Of a stretch of DNA of 64,000 nucleotides, positions 18,246-27,909 are shown one piece after another (the first letter of the stretch is position 1; each line of letters begins with the position of its first letter). Source of the DNA: CAVVAE01 sp963746185 (lineage in GTDB: Bacteria > Actinomycetota > Actinomycetes > Propionibacteriales > Nocardioidaceae); NCBI GenBank assembly GCA_963746185.1, contig CAVVAE010000001.1, positions 310,001 to 374,000 on the forward strand, written 5' to 3'. A program made the translations under genes and the position numbers. The notes beneath the pieces are model-generated. The model was given only the letters and a program-made list of their open reading frames with translations, ran no database searches and was not told where the DNA came from.

Positions 18246-20327
18246 TTGCCAGCCCGAGGCTCTGCCGTCGACGCGTCCTACAACGCACGCCATCTGCTCG
18301 TCCTCGAAGGGCTTGAAGCAGTCCGCAAACGGCCAGGCATGTACGTCGGCTCGACCGACACCCGCGGCCTGATGCAGTGCGTCTGGGAGATCATCGACAA
18401 CGGGGTCGATGAGGCCCTTGCCGGGGTTTGTCATCGCATCGACGTCATCCTGCACGCCGACGGATCCGTCGAGGTGCGCGACGACGGACGGGGTATACCG
18501 GTCGACGTCGAGCCGAAGACTGGACTGGCTGGCCTCGAGGTCGTCTTCACCAAGCTGCACGCCGGTGGAAAGTTCGGTGGAGGATCCTACGTCGCTACGG
18601 GTGGTCTTCACGGTGTCGGCGCCTCAGTCGTCAACGCGCTGTCCGCCCGCCTCGATGTGGAGGTCGACCGAAGTCCGGTGACGCAGGGGATGTCGTTCAA
18701 GCGTGGTGTGGCAGGCAAGTTCGACGGCAAGGGTCCGGACGCCGGTTTCACCCCGGGCTCGGGACTCACCAAAGGGGCGCGTGTCAAGAAGGGCATCACC
18801 GGCACTCGCATTCGGTTCTGGCCCGATCGGGAGGTGTTCACGAAGGACGCCGCCGTTGCCTACGACGAGCTCGTCACCAGGGCGCGCCAGACGTCGTTCA
18901 TCGTTCCAGGTCTGGCTATCGCGATTCGTGACGAACGCGGTGACGAGGTCGTCGAGGACAGTTTTCGTCACGATGGCGGAATCGCTGAGTTCTGCGAGTT
19001 CCTGGCCTCTGACGAACCGGTGACCGACGTACTCCGGCTGCAAGGGTCAGACGTCTTCACCGAGACTGTGCCGTTGCTCGATGACGCCGGGCATATGACC
19101 CCGCAAGACATCGAGCGTGAGCTCACCGTCGACATCGCGTTGAGATGGGGCACCGGCTACGACACCGAACTGCTGTCGTTCGTCAACGTGATCGCAACGC
19201 CCAAGGGCGGCACGCATATCTCAGGCTTCGAGCGTGGTCTGACCAAAACGTTCAACGATGTCGTGCGACAGATGCGTGGCCTTATCAAGGCCGGCGAGGC
19301 CGATCTCGTCAAGGACGACGTGCTCGAAGGGATGACCGCCGTCGTGACGGTGCGGCTGGCGGAACCGCAGTTCGAGGGCCAGACCAAGGATGTGCTCGGC
19401 ACTCCAGCCGCGTCGCGGATTGTCAGCAAGGTCGTTGCCTCAGAGATGAAGGCGTTCCTCACGTCCAACAAGAAGGCTCACAAGGCGCCGGCACGCGCCG
19501 TCATGGAGAAGGTCGTCAACGCGGCACGCACGCGCATCGCTGCCCGCCAGCAGCGCGACACCCAGCGCCGCAAGAACGCTCTCGAGTCGAGTGCGCTGCC
19601 GGCCAAGCTCGCCGACTGTCGCAGCAACGACGTCGACCGCAGCGAGCTCTTCATCGTCGAGGGTGACTCCGCGTTGGGCACGGCCAAGCTGGCGCGTGAC
19701 TCGGAGTACCAAGCACTGCTCCCGATCCGCGGCAAGATCCTCAACACCCAGAAGAAGTCGTCTGGAGAGATGCTGCAGAACGCCGAGTGCGCCTCCATCA
19801 TCCAGGTCATCGGCGCTGGCAGTGGCCGCACCTTCGACCTCGCGCAAGCCCGCTACGGCAAGATCATCTTCATGGCCGACGCCGATACCGATGGCGCCCA
19901 TATCCGTTGCCTGCTTGCGACTTTGGTGCACAAGCACATGCGAGAACTGCTCACCGACGGGCGCATCTACTCTGCTGTTCCACCTCTGCATCGCATCGAG
20001 CTTTCCAACCCCAAGAAGGGGATGCCCAAGTACGTCTACACCTACAGCGACGACGAGCTGCAGCGGAAGCTCGCCGAGCTGAGCAAGAAGGGTGTGCGGT
20101 GGAAGGACCCGGTCCAGCGCTACAAGGGCCTCGGCGAGATGGATGCCCACCAGCTGGCGGAGACGACGATGGATCCACGTCACCGCACGCTGCGTCGCAT
20201 CACTATCGATGAGGCCGAGGGCGCGGATCAGATGTTCGAGCTGCTGATGGGCAACGACGTTGCCCCACGCAAGGAGTTCATCGTGCAGGGCGCCTACGAG
20301 CTCGACCCTGAGGCGATCGACGCCTGA
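18246..20327 (+). CDS. parE: Type IIA topoisomerase subunit B (topoisomerase IV-type, second gyrB-like)
   Basis: A 693-residue GyrB/ParE protein. The GHKL ATPase domain shows EGLEAVRKRPGMYVGST, EIIDNGVDEALAG, DDGRGIPVDVE and GGLHGVGASVVNALSAR. The TOPRIM domain shows EGDSALGTAKLARD and ADADTDGAHIRCLLA, and the C-terminus has RYKGLGEMDAHQL. The length lacks the GyrB insertions of proteobacteria. Its location beside sigA and facing parC corresponds to the parE (SCO5822-like) locus of Streptomyces rather than the oriC gyrB. I chose TTG 18246 because GAGGAG ends 5 nt upstream; a GTG at 18228 lies upstream of that site. It decatenates chromosomes together with ParC (23662-26109). Confidence 0.9.
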   Translation: MPARGSAVDASYNARHLLVLEGLEAVRKRPGMYVGSTDTRGLMQCVWEIIDNGVDEALAGVCHRIDVILHADGSVEVRDDGRGIPVDVEPKTGLAGLEVVFTKLHAGGKFGGGSYVATGGLHGVGASVVNALSARLDVEVDRSPVTQGMSFKRGVAGKFDGKGPDAGFTPGSGLTKGARVKKGITGTRIRFWPDREVFTKDAAVAYDELVTRARQTSFIVPGLAIAIRDERGDEVVEDSFRHDGGIAEFCEFLASDEPVTDVLRLQGSDVFTETVPLLDDAGHMTPQDIERELTVDIALRWGTGYDTELLSFVNVIATPKGGTHISGFERGLTKTFNDVVRQMRGLIKAGEADLVKDDVLEGMTAVVTVRLAEPQFEGQTKDVLGTPAASRIVSKVVASEMKAFLTSNKKAHKAPARAVMEKVVNAARTRIAARQQRDTQRRKNALESSALPAKLADCRSNDVDRSELFIVEGDSALGTAKLARDSEYQALLPIRGKILNTQKKSSGEMLQNAECASIIQVIGAGSGRTFDLAQARYGKIIFMADADTDGAHIRCLLATLVHKHMRELLTDGRIYSAVPPLHRIELSNPKKGMPKYVYTYSDDELQRKLAELSKKGVRWKDPVQRYKGLGEMDAHQLAETTMDPRHRTLRRITIDEAEGADQMFELLMGNDVAPRKEFIVQGAYELDPEAIDA

Positions 20328-20382
20328 CGCGGGCTGCGATAAACCTGTGGCCGGTGATGGCGTGGGCACCCAGACTTGGCTG

Positions 20383-21036
20383 ATGAAGAGTCTCGAGGAG
20401 ATCTGGCCATCGTTCGCGCTGAGCATCACGTCTGGACCGCTTGAGCTCGCAGCTGTCCGGGACGACGACATTCCTGCACTCGTCGACCTTGCCGAGAACG
20501 GGATCCACGATCCGGCGGAGATGCCCTTCCTGTTCCCGTGGACGGCCGCTCCTCAGACAGAGCTCGCACGCAACATGGCGATCCACTACTGGGAGAGCCG
20601 AGTCAAGATCTCGCCGGACCGCTGGTCGCTCGGGCTCGTCGTACGACGGGAGGGACAGATCGTCGGGATCCAAGCCTTCGACACGGTGAACTTTCTCGTC
20701 ACCCGCACTGGTGAGACAGGGTCGTGGCTGGGGATGAAGCACCAGGGCCAGGGGACAGGAACCTTGATGCGGCAGACGATGTGCGCATTCCTCTTCGACC
20801 ATCTCGATGCTGAGGAGATCACGTCGGCCGCGTTCGTCGACAACCCGGCGTCGGCCGCCGTGAGTCGCAAGGTGGGATACACGCCCAACGGGGAGACCCG
20901 CGAGAAGCGGCGTGACGGCGAGCTGGTTGTCTGCCGGCGTCTCCTGCTCAAGCCCGAGGACTTCGTTCGCTCCAAGTTCGACGTGCACGTCGCGGGTCTA
21001 GCCGGCTTCCGGCGGGTCATCGGCCTCGACGACTGA
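20383..21036 (+). CDS. GNAT family N-acetyltransferase
   Basis: A 217-residue acetyltransferase of the RimJ/RimL-like branch. It has GPLELAAVRDDDIPALVDLA at the N-terminus, WSLGLVVRREGQIVGIQAFD, the acetyl-CoA loop GMKHQGQGTGTLMRQTMCAF (Q-x-x-G-x-G type) and AAFVDNPASAAVSRKVGYTP, where the family's N-x-(A/P)-S motif is followed by the helix and GY. Acceptor unknown. ATG 20383 is chosen; a GTG at 20362 is in frame. It ends one base before the first copy of the 85-bp repeated element and converges on an MFS gene. Confidence 0.88.
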   Translation: MKSLEEIWPSFALSITSGPLELAAVRDDDIPALVDLAENGIHDPAEMPFLFPWTAAPQTELARNMAIHYWESRVKISPDRWSLGLVVRREGQIVGIQAFDTVNFLVTRTGETGSWLGMKHQGQGTGTLMRQTMCAFLFDHLDAEEITSAAFVDNPASAAVSRKVGYTPNGETREKRRDGELVVCRRLLLKPEDFVRSKFDVHVAGLAGFRRVIGLDD

Positions 21037-21121
21037 GCCAATGTTTGCAAGGCAAACCCACAGTGAGCAAGGCAAATCTGCCTTGTTCACAAGCTCTTTG
21101 GCTTGAAAACAAGGCAAACCC
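21037..21121. repeat. 85-bp structured intergenic element, copy 1
   Basis: Begins directly after the stop codon of the GNAT gene and ends 8 bp before the end of the convergent MFS gene. It has three direct CAAGGCAAA-type copies and two hairpins: CAAGGCA/TGCCTTG (4-nt loop) and CAAGCT/GGCTTG (CTTT loop, one U-G pair). It matches copy 2 (28443-28527) at 76 of 85 positions by hand alignment. It is AT-richer than its surroundings. Confidence 0.85.
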
Positions 21122-21128
21122 GGATCGC

Positions 21129-22928
21129 TCAGAGGCCGAAGCCGCCCATCCCTCGTTCCTTGGACGCCGCGGCGCCTCGCAGCAGCCACAGCGAGAGCGC
21201 GGCGGCGATGACGGCACACACTGCGGCGCCCCAGAAGATGGCATGCAGCTGGGCGATCCCCGCATCCTTGAGTGAATCGACGTAGGCGTCGCAGATGCGG
21301 CCCGACTTGCAGACATCGGCGATCGTCGGCTGATCGGCGGATACAGCGTAGAAGCGGCGCAGACCGATCGTCGTCAGTGCCGAGATCCCGACCAGCATGC
21401 CGACCATCCGGGCCACCACGAGGAGTGCCGAGGCAATCCCGTGGACGCTGTCCTTCGTCGCTGCCAGCAGGGCTGCGTTGACAGGCGCGATCGACAGGCC
21501 GAAGCCCAACCCACCAAGGACGAGCGGCACCGTGGCGCTCACGTGGTCGAGTGACGTCTTGTCCCACTGCGCCATCCAGGCGAAGCCGATGGCAGCGAAG
21601 CCCATCCCGACGGCTGACAACACACGCACGTGCACGCGCCGGATCAGGTAGCCACCCAGCACGGCACCTACCGGCAAGGCAGCGAGGAATCGCACAAGCA
21701 CGAGTGCCGCGCCCAGTTGAGAGTCGGGGTACGTCGTCACCCGCGCGAAGATGGGGACGTCGACCAGCGCTGCGATGAGTGAGGAGCCGACGAAGAACGA
21801 GACCGCGACCGCACCCCACGCAGCGCGCTGCGAAAGTGCGCCGTGCGGAATCAGCGGAGCGGTGGCACGTCGTTGCCGCCACGCAAAGAGGCCGGCAGCG
21901 ATCGCACTGCCGGCCAAGTAGTACGGCCCTTGTGGTGAGAAGACCTGCACCTCGGGGTCGGCCGTGGAGAAGGCGAGCACGATGCCCGCCAGCGACAGAC
22001 CGAGCAGGGCAGCGCCCGGGAGATCGGCGGATCGGGCCACTTGCCGGGACGCCCGCAGGTTGACGAGCGGCCGGCTGGCCGTCAGCTCGCGGAGCACGAA
22101 CAGGGCGGTCAGCGCGTAGACGGCGAGCGCCATCGGCGTCGTCCAACGGGTGTCACCGACGTAAGGGACGTAGGCCAGACCGGTGTTGAGTCCACTGGTG
22201 AGACGTTCGGGCGCGGTGAGCAGAAGGGCCAACGCCACCACAGCAGCGGCGCCGAGCAAAGCCCCGAGCACATCAGGCCACGGGCGCACCGCAGCCCGGC
22301 TGGAGCCGCCCGCGTCTTGTGTTGGTTCAGACGTGACGGCGCTGGGTGAGCGCGAGAGCACGACCAGCGCCGCAGCGAGCACCAACCCGGCTGCCGTGTT
22401 GATCCAGAAGATCGTGTGCCAGGTCGAGTTGGCCAAGATGATTGCGCCGTACAACGGGCCGATCACGCTGCCGAGCTCCTGCACCGCTCCGACGACGCCG
22501 AGAGGCAGACCCCGGCGCTCGACGACCCAGATATCAGCGACCAGCGCGAGCGTTGCCGGCACGAGGCCGCCGCCACCGACACCCTGGAGGAAACGTCCGA
22601 CCACCATCGAAACGAGGTCATACTCCGCAGCTGTGACCAGGGAGCCGATCGAAAAGACCACCAATGAACCCACCAGGACAGGCACCCGGCCGCGCAGGTC
22701 GGCGATCCGGCCGATCAGCGGCAGCATCGCGATGTAGCCGAGCAGGAAGCCGGAGACGACGGGTGCCGCCTTCTGCAGCTCGTCGATGTTGAGTCCGACC
22801 GAGGCCATCATGTCGGGCAGCGCCAGAACGACGACGTAGGTGTCCGCAGCCGCGAAGCCGACCGCGATCGCGGCCATGACGAGCAGCGTCCGCGGGGCTA
22901 GCCCAACGGCTTTGGGGGTCTGGGTCAC
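21129..22928 (-). CDS. MFS transporter, P55/EmrB-like, partner of LprG
   Basis: A 599-residue, 14-helix DHA2-type MFS protein. It shows LPLIGRIADLRGRVPVLVGS (motif A, residues ~65-85), VVGRFLQGVGGGGLVPATLA (motif C region) and WINTAAGLVLAAALVVL. Directly upstream on the same strand is an LprG-like lipoprotein, 8 bp away. In mycobacteria the lprG-P55 (Rv1410c) pair exports triacylglycerols and lipoglycans across the membrane and affects drug tolerance. By gene pairing I call this the P55 counterpart; sequence alone would only say drug:H+ antiporter. It converges on the GNAT gene with the repeat element between them. Confidence 0.85.
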   Translation of the reverse strand: MTQTPKAVGLAPRTLLVMAAIAVGFAAADTYVVVLALPDMMASVGLNIDELQKAAPVVSGFLLGYIAMLPLIGRIADLRGRVPVLVGSLVVFSIGSLVTAAEYDLVSMVVGRFLQGVGGGGLVPATLALVADIWVVERRGLPLGVVGAVQELGSVIGPLYGAIILANSTWHTIFWINTAAGLVLAAALVVLSRSPSAVTSEPTQDAGGSSRAAVRPWPDVLGALLGAAAVVALALLLTAPERLTSGLNTGLAYVPYVGDTRWTTPMALAVYALTALFVLRELTASRPLVNLRASRQVARSADLPGAALLGLSLAGIVLAFSTADPEVQVFSPQGPYYLAGSAIAAGLFAWRQRRATAPLIPHGALSQRAAWGAVAVSFFVGSSLIAALVDVPIFARVTTYPDSQLGAALVLVRFLAALPVGAVLGGYLIRRVHVRVLSAVGMGFAAIGFAWMAQWDKTSLDHVSATVPLVLGGLGFGLSIAPVNAALLAATKDSVHGIASALLVVARMVGMLVGISALTTIGLRRFYAVSADQPTIADVCKSGRICDAYVDSLKDAGIAQLHAIFWGAAVCAVIAAALSLWLLRGAAASKERGMGGFGL

Positions 22929-22936
22929 GGATGAGC

Positions 22937-23665
22937 TCAGGGAGCGCTGATGTCGACCGAATCGGCGTCGAGGTCGAGGTCGATCGTGTAAGTGACGTCG
23001 TCGTACCCGTCGTAGAACGGCCCGGTGACCTTGACGCTGTCGATGCTGTTGTCGTCGGTGAGCGTGTAGGTGACGTCGAAGTCGTCGGTGCCGGCGGACG
23101 GGAAGACTCCCTGGACCGCCTCGCCGGCAAGGGTCCCGTCGATCTCGGTGAGGACGGTCTCACCATCGCGTGTGGAGTCGCCGGCCTCGGGAGACTCGGT
23201 GGCGGGGAACAGCGAGGAGATGCCGTTGTCGCTGTCCATCAGGTCGGCAGGGTTGGGGGCGCCGTACTTGGCTGGGTCGATCTCGCTGTAGGGCGAGAAG
23301 GGAAGCTTCGCGTAGACCTTGCCGTCGACGGCGATCACGGGCGCCGTGATGTCGAACGCTGCCTGCACCTTGACCTCGCCGGTAAACGCCGGCTCGTGCG
23401 TACCGGTGCCGGTGGCGCTGAGCAGTCCCTCGAGGTCGGACGGCAGCTCGTCAGTGGTCAGCGAGAAGCCGATGTAGTCGGCGTCATCGAAACTCTTCTT
23501 CGCCTCAGCGAGTCGGTCCTCCGGCGACGTGTCGTCGGAGTTGGAGTCGCTGCCCTTGCAGCCCGTGAGGGCCAAAACCAAGGCCACGGACCCGACAAGT
23601 GGGGCGAACATCAGTCTGTGCACGCGTACAGACTGCCATGCCGTGGGCTCGCGGCGGTCGCTCAC
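22937..23665 (-). CDS. lprG: LppX/LprAFG family lipoprotein (LprG-like)
   Basis: A 242-residue exported lipoprotein. The signal is basic then hydrophobic (RVHRLMFAPLVGSVALVLAL) with lipobox LTGC, so Cys36 should be lipidated. The mature protein has SFDDADYIGFSLTTDELPSD, a mid-section KVQAAFDITAPVIAVDGKVY and a C-terminal VTYTLTDDNSIDSVKVTGPF, the half-barrel pattern of LprG/LppX that holds acyl chains. GTG 23665 overlaps the parC stop (GTGA), giving coupling with parC. Followed by the MFS exporter, it forms an lprG-P55-type lipid export pair. Confidence 0.85.
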   Translation of the reverse strand: MSDRREPTAWQSVRVHRLMFAPLVGSVALVLALTGCKGSDSNSDDTSPEDRLAEAKKSFDDADYIGFSLTTDELPSDLEGLLSATGTGTHEPAFTGEVKVQAAFDITAPVIAVDGKVYAKLPFSPYSEIDPAKYGAPNPADLMDSDNGISSLFPATESPEAGDSTRDGETVLTEIDGTLAGEAVQGVFPSAGTDDFDVTYTLTDDNSIDSVKVTGPFYDGYDDVTYTIDLDLDADSVDISAP

Positions 23666-26109
23666 CTTCGCAGCTTCCCGGTGATTGCCAGGATCGGCTG
23701 AGCAGCGACGGTGCCTGACCCGTCACGGCGACCGTGCTCCTCGGGGAGGTCGACGGGAGAGCCGCTGGCCGCAGCCGCCTTGGCGGGCGCTGCTCCGGCG
23801 AACGCCACGAGCAAGGTGTCCTCGCCCTTGAGGAAGCGGTGGCAACGGACTCCGCCGGTGCCCCTGCCCTTGCCGGGGTACTCGGTGAACGACGTGACCT
23901 TGACAGTGCCCGCCTCGGTGCCTGGCAACGCGGCGCTTGATCCAGCCACCGTCACGACGACGTTGTCTGCCGACAGGTCGAGGGCACCGAACGAGATCGC
24001 TCTTGCCCCGGCCGCGAGCCGGACGCCGGCGATGCCACCACCGGAGCGACCTTGCGGCCGAACGACGGAGGCCGGGAAGTGCAGCAACTGCGCGTCACTC
24101 GTGATGAATACCAGCTCGTCGTCGGGGTGGTGCAGCTCGAGACCTCCGACGACCTCGTCTCCCTCGTCGAGTCGGATGACGTCCCACGCATCCCTGTTGG
24201 TGAGGATCTCGGGCTGAACCCGCTTGACCACCCCTGCCGTCGTACCCAGAGCCAAGCCAAGGGAGTCCTCGGCCAACGACGTCAGCGTCACCGCACGCTC
24301 GCCGGGCTCGAGCGCGACGAACTCGGTGACAGGAGCCCCACCTTGCAGATGCGGGGCGTTCGCGGTCGGCGGCAACGCTGGCAGGTCGAGGACGTCGAGC
24401 TTGATGAGACGCCCTGCGGATGTGATGACGCCGATCGTGCCTCGGGCGGTCGTCTCGGCCACTGCGGTGATCACATCGTGCTTGGCGCGCGCTCCGGCTG
24501 CTCCGAACGGGTCGTCAGCACTGCTGCGGGCGAGCAGCCCGGTCGACGACATCAAAACGAAGCAGGGGTCATCGGCCACCTCGAGCGGGACAGCAGACGT
24601 CACAGGTGCACCCACCGACTCGAGCAAGACCGTGCGACGAGGAGTGCCGTGCTGTTTCGCGACGTCGGCGAGCTCGTCGCTGACAACTTTCCTGAGCAGG
24701 GTCTCGTCGTCGAGGATCGCGGTGAGTTCCTCGATCGTGGCTTGCAGCTCAGTGCGCTCGGTCTCGAGCTCGAGCTTGGAGAACTTCGTCAGTCTGCGCA
24801 GTGGCATGTCGAGGATGTAGGTGGCCTGGATCTCCGAAAGGTCGAAGACGTCGATCAATCGGCCGCGCGCCTGTTCGGCATTGTCACTGGACCGGATCAC
24901 CTGGATCACCTCGTCGATATCGAGGATCGCGATGAGCAGTCCGTCGACGAGGTGCAACCGGTCCTGCGCTTTGGTACGACGGAAGGCGGACCGTCGTCGT
25001 ACGACGTCATAGCGGTGATCGCGGTAGACCTCGAGCATCTCCTTCAGCCCGAGCGTTCGGGGCTGACCGTCGACCAGGGAGACCGCGTTGATTCCGAACG
25101 AGTCCTCCATCGGTGTCTGGCGGTAGAGCTGCTCGAGGATCGCCTCCGGGTGGAACCCGTTCTTGATCTCGATGACCAGCTGCAGGCCCTTGGTGCGGTC
25201 GGTGAGGTCTTTAACGTCAGCGATGCCCTGGAGCTTCTTGGTCTGCACGAGCACCTTGATGCGCTCGATAACACGCTCCGGTCCGACGTTGTAGGGAAGC
25301 TCGGTGACCACAATGCCCTTGCGACGTGGAGTCACGCTCTCGATGCGGGCGCTCGCTCGCATCCGGAACGAACCACGACCGGTCTCGTAGGCATCGCGGA
25401 TGCCGTCGAGCCCGACGATCTTGCCGCCGGTGGGCAGATCGGGTCCGGGGATGAAGCGCATCAGGTCGTCGAGACCCGCCTTCGGGTGGGTGATGAGGTG
25501 GCGAAGCGCCTGCACGACCTCGACGAGGTTGTGTGGTGCCAGGTTGGTCGCCATCCCGACGGCGATGCCCGAAGCGCCGTTGACCAGCAGGTTGGGAAAC
25601 GCCGCCGGCAGCACTTCGGGCTCGAACTCGCGGCTGTCGTAGTTGGGCTTGAAGTCGACGGTGTCCTCGTCGATGCCTTGCGTCATAGGCAGTGCGGCCG
25701 GCGCCATCCGGCATTCGGAGTAGCGCATCGCAGCAGGCGGGTCGTCGGGCGAGCCGAAGTTGCCATGACCGTCGATCAAGGGCAGCCGCATCGCCCACGG
25801 CTGGACCATCCGGACCAGCGCGTCATAGATCGCACCGTCGCCATGGGGATGCAGCCGACCCATCACTTCACCGACGACGCGGGCACTCTTCACGTGACCC
25901 CGATCGGGCCGTAGACCCATGTCGTGCATCGTGTAGAGGATCCGCCGCTGCACCGGCTTGAGGCCGTCACGGGCATCAGGCAGAGCGCGGGAGTAGATCA
26001 CCGAGTACGCGTACTCGAGGTAGCTCGAACGCATCTCGTCACGGACGTCGATGTCGACGATGTGCTCTTCGAAGTCCTCGGGGGGAGGGGGGCTTTGACG
26101 ACGTGCCAT
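23662..26109 (-). CDS. parC: Type IIA topoisomerase subunit A (topoisomerase IV-type)
   Basis: An 815-residue GyrA/ParC protein. The breakage-reunion domain has YLEYAYSVIYSRALPDARDG, LKPVQRRILYTMHDMGLRPD, GRLHPHGDGAIYDALVRMVQ and GNFGSPDDPPAAMRYSECRM, where Tyr130 is the expected DNA-cleaving residue. The C-terminal beta-pinwheel contains VVRPQGRSGGGIAGVRL and lacks a canonical GyrA box, which agrees with a ParC rather than gyrase role. ATG 26109 is chosen; AAGGAG is 13 nt upstream. Read opposite to parE, 3.3 kb away, and overlapping lprG by 4 bases, so DNA decatenation and lipid export genes share a transcript. Confidence 0.92.
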   Translation of the reverse strand: MARRQSPPPPEDFEEHIVDIDVRDEMRSSYLEYAYSVIYSRALPDARDGLKPVQRRILYTMHDMGLRPDRGHVKSARVVGEVMGRLHPHGDGAIYDALVRMVQPWAMRLPLIDGHGNFGSPDDPPAAMRYSECRMAPAALPMTQGIDEDTVDFKPNYDSREFEPEVLPAAFPNLLVNGASGIAVGMATNLAPHNLVEVVQALRHLITHPKAGLDDLMRFIPGPDLPTGGKIVGLDGIRDAYETGRGSFRMRASARIESVTPRRKGIVVTELPYNVGPERVIERIKVLVQTKKLQGIADVKDLTDRTKGLQLVIEIKNGFHPEAILEQLYRQTPMEDSFGINAVSLVDGQPRTLGLKEMLEVYRDHRYDVVRRRSAFRRTKAQDRLHLVDGLLIAILDIDEVIQVIRSSDNAEQARGRLIDVFDLSEIQATYILDMPLRRLTKFSKLELETERTELQATIEELTAILDDETLLRKVVSDELADVAKQHGTPRRTVLLESVGAPVTSAVPLEVADDPCFVLMSSTGLLARSSADDPFGAAGARAKHDVITAVAETTARGTIGVITSAGRLIKLDVLDLPALPPTANAPHLQGGAPVTEFVALEPGERAVTLTSLAEDSLGLALGTTAGVVKRVQPEILTNRDAWDVIRLDEGDEVVGGLELHHPDDELVFITSDAQLLHFPASVVRPQGRSGGGIAGVRLAAGARAISFGALDLSADNVVVTVAGSSAALPGTEAGTVKVTSFTEYPGKGRGTGGVRCHRFLKGEDTLLVAFAGAAPAKAAAASGSPVDLPEEHGRRDGSGTVAAQPILAITGKLRR

Positions 26110-26290
26110 TGCTGGGCTGTTTCTCCTTGGTCCGGGCAGGCTGCGGCTGCGAGAACATTCTCGCCGGTAGGCCCTTGGCACCCTGGCACCGACCCACCAC
26201 GGCGGCGACTCGAGGGGCCAGAAGAGCACCCCAGCGTGACTGTGGCATCACGCAGCGCACGCTTTCCTCTGTGGTGTAAGGGAAAACGCC

Positions 26291-27880
26291 GTGACGACGG
26301 CGCGCCGTGTGTCATTTGCGGGTGCGTTCGTGTGCTGCGCTGCTACTTTCCCTCTCGCGGGGGCCGGTGTGACTAACGTGAGGGAAGTGACTCCTGTGAA
26401 CGAGTCCATGAGTTCTGGATCGGGGCTGTTGGTCGCCCTGGTGGGCCTCAGTCTCCTCGTCGCGTGCCTAGGCGTCGCCAGGACGATCGGTCGGCTTCGG
26501 TTCATCGCGAATCACGACGACCTCACGCACATGTATGCCCGCCCGGCGATCGTCGGCCACGCCGCCATCGCACTGCGGAAGCGACAGGCCCATGGTGGAC
26601 AGCTGGCTGTGCTTCTCGTCGACCTCGACGGCTTCCAACGCATCAACGACCAGTTCTCGCACCAGGTCGGAGACGAGGTGCTCAAGGTCGTCGCTGAGGT
26701 CTTGACGGCGGCGGCAGAACCTGGCGACATCGTCGGCCGGGTGGGCGGCGACGAGTTCGTGATCGTCAGACCAGTCGTCACCCGGGATGTCGAGGCGTGG
26801 GCAGATGACGTACGACAAGCCGTTGCCGACCGGATGGACATCGGCGGTACGCCGTTACGCCTTACTGCGTCCATCGGTCTCGTCGTTGCTGACGCGTCGT
26901 GCGGCGATGTCGCCCGGTTGCTCCGGGATGCCGATCTCGCCGTGCAGCAGGCGAAGCGGGCAGGCGCCGACCGCGTCTGCCTCTTCTCTGCCGACCTCCG
27001 CGGCACCGAGGGTCGTCGCTACGAGCGAGTGGCCGAGGTGATGCTCGCTATGGAGGGCGGCCAGCTCGAGACCTGGTATCAGCCCGTCATCGACCTCCAC
27101 ACCGATGAGATCGTTGGTGCGGAGGCGCTCGTGCGTTGGCGACACCCGCTGAGGGGCGTGGTGCCGCCCGACGACTTCCTGCCTGATATCGAAGCCGCCG
27201 GTTTTATGACCACCCTGACCAAGATGGTGCTCGAGCAGAGCTGCAACGCGTTCGCCACCGGGCTGCCAGCCCTCAAGGACTGGGTCGTTACGGTCAATCT
27301 CAGCCGCGCGGAACTGTCGTCGCAGGTGGTCGATCACGTGCTGTATGCGTTGGATGCATCAGGTCTGCCGGCGCGACGGCTCCGGCTGGAGATCGACGAG
27401 CGCACCGTGCCTGCGCCTCCCATCGTCAAGATCCTCGAGCGACTCGTCGAGGCGGGCGTGCCGATCATCGTCGACGACTTCGGTACCGGTTGGTCGTCGT
27501 TCGGCCAGCTGCTCAGGATCTCCCCGACGTCGGTGAAGCTGGATCGCCATCTGGTCTCGTCGTTGGCGGCTACCGAGGCCCAGCTGCGGCTGCCCGGTGA
27601 GGGCTTCGACTTCCCTGGACAGCGGCGGAAGAGTGGCTGGAGCGCGGCCCAAGAGCGCTCGGAGGCGATCGACCTGATCGCCGCGTTCAGTGCGCTAGCC
27701 GCGCGACTCGACATGGCGGTCGTGGCCGAGGGCATCGAGACACCGATGCAACGTGATCTCGTACGACGTTTGGGGTGCACGCTCGGCCAGGGCCACCTGT
27801 TCGCCCCGGCGATGCCCTACGACGAGTTCATCGCTTGGGCGCGCACTTACATGCAAGCCGACGCCGTTCGCTCGAGCTGA
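26291..27880 (+). CDS. GGDEF-EAL protein, membrane-anchored c-di-GMP enzyme
   Basis: About 529 residues (from GTG 26291; GTG 26396 with GAGGGAAG upstream is an equally good start). A hydrophobic segment (GLLVALVGLSLLVACLGVA) anchors the protein. The GGDEF domain is intact: DDLTHMYARPAI, DLDGFQRINDQF, RVGGDEFVIV (residues ~151-159). The EAL domain has EALVRWRHP, VNLSRAEL, DDFGTGWSS and VVAEGIET, so both cyclase and phosphodiesterase residues are present. Between KLDRHLV and the AEGIET strand there is an insertion of roughly 20 residues (around PGEGFDFPGQRRKSGW) not usual in EAL proteins. It lacks any recognisable sensor domain. Confidence 0.88.
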   Translation: MTTARRVSFAGAFVCCAATFPLAGAGVTNVREVTPVNESMSSGSGLLVALVGLSLLVACLGVARTIGRLRFIANHDDLTHMYARPAIVGHAAIALRKRQAHGGQLAVLLVDLDGFQRINDQFSHQVGDEVLKVVAEVLTAAAEPGDIVGRVGGDEFVIVRPVVTRDVEAWADDVRQAVADRMDIGGTPLRLTASIGLVVADASCGDVARLLRDADLAVQQAKRAGADRVCLFSADLRGTEGRRYERVAEVMLAMEGGQLETWYQPVIDLHTDEIVGAEALVRWRHPLRGVVPPDDFLPDIEAAGFMTTLTKMVLEQSCNAFATGLPALKDWVVTVNLSRAELSSQVVDHVLYALDASGLPARRLRLEIDERTVPAPPIVKILERLVEAGVPIIVDDFGTGWSSFGQLLRISPTSVKLDRHLVSSLAATEAQLRLPGEGFDFPGQRRKSGWSAAQERSEAIDLIAAFSALAARLDMAVVAEGIETPMQRDLVRRLGCTLGQGHLFAPAMPYDEFIAWARTYMQADAVRSS

Positions 27881-27909
27881 CCTGGCTGTCACGGGGGATA
27901 CTGGCTGAC

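Noticed and set aside
24052..25914. A 620-codon open frame antisense to parC
   Set aside because: Typical GC-frame shadow; no domain, and the parC frame has all catalytic motifs.
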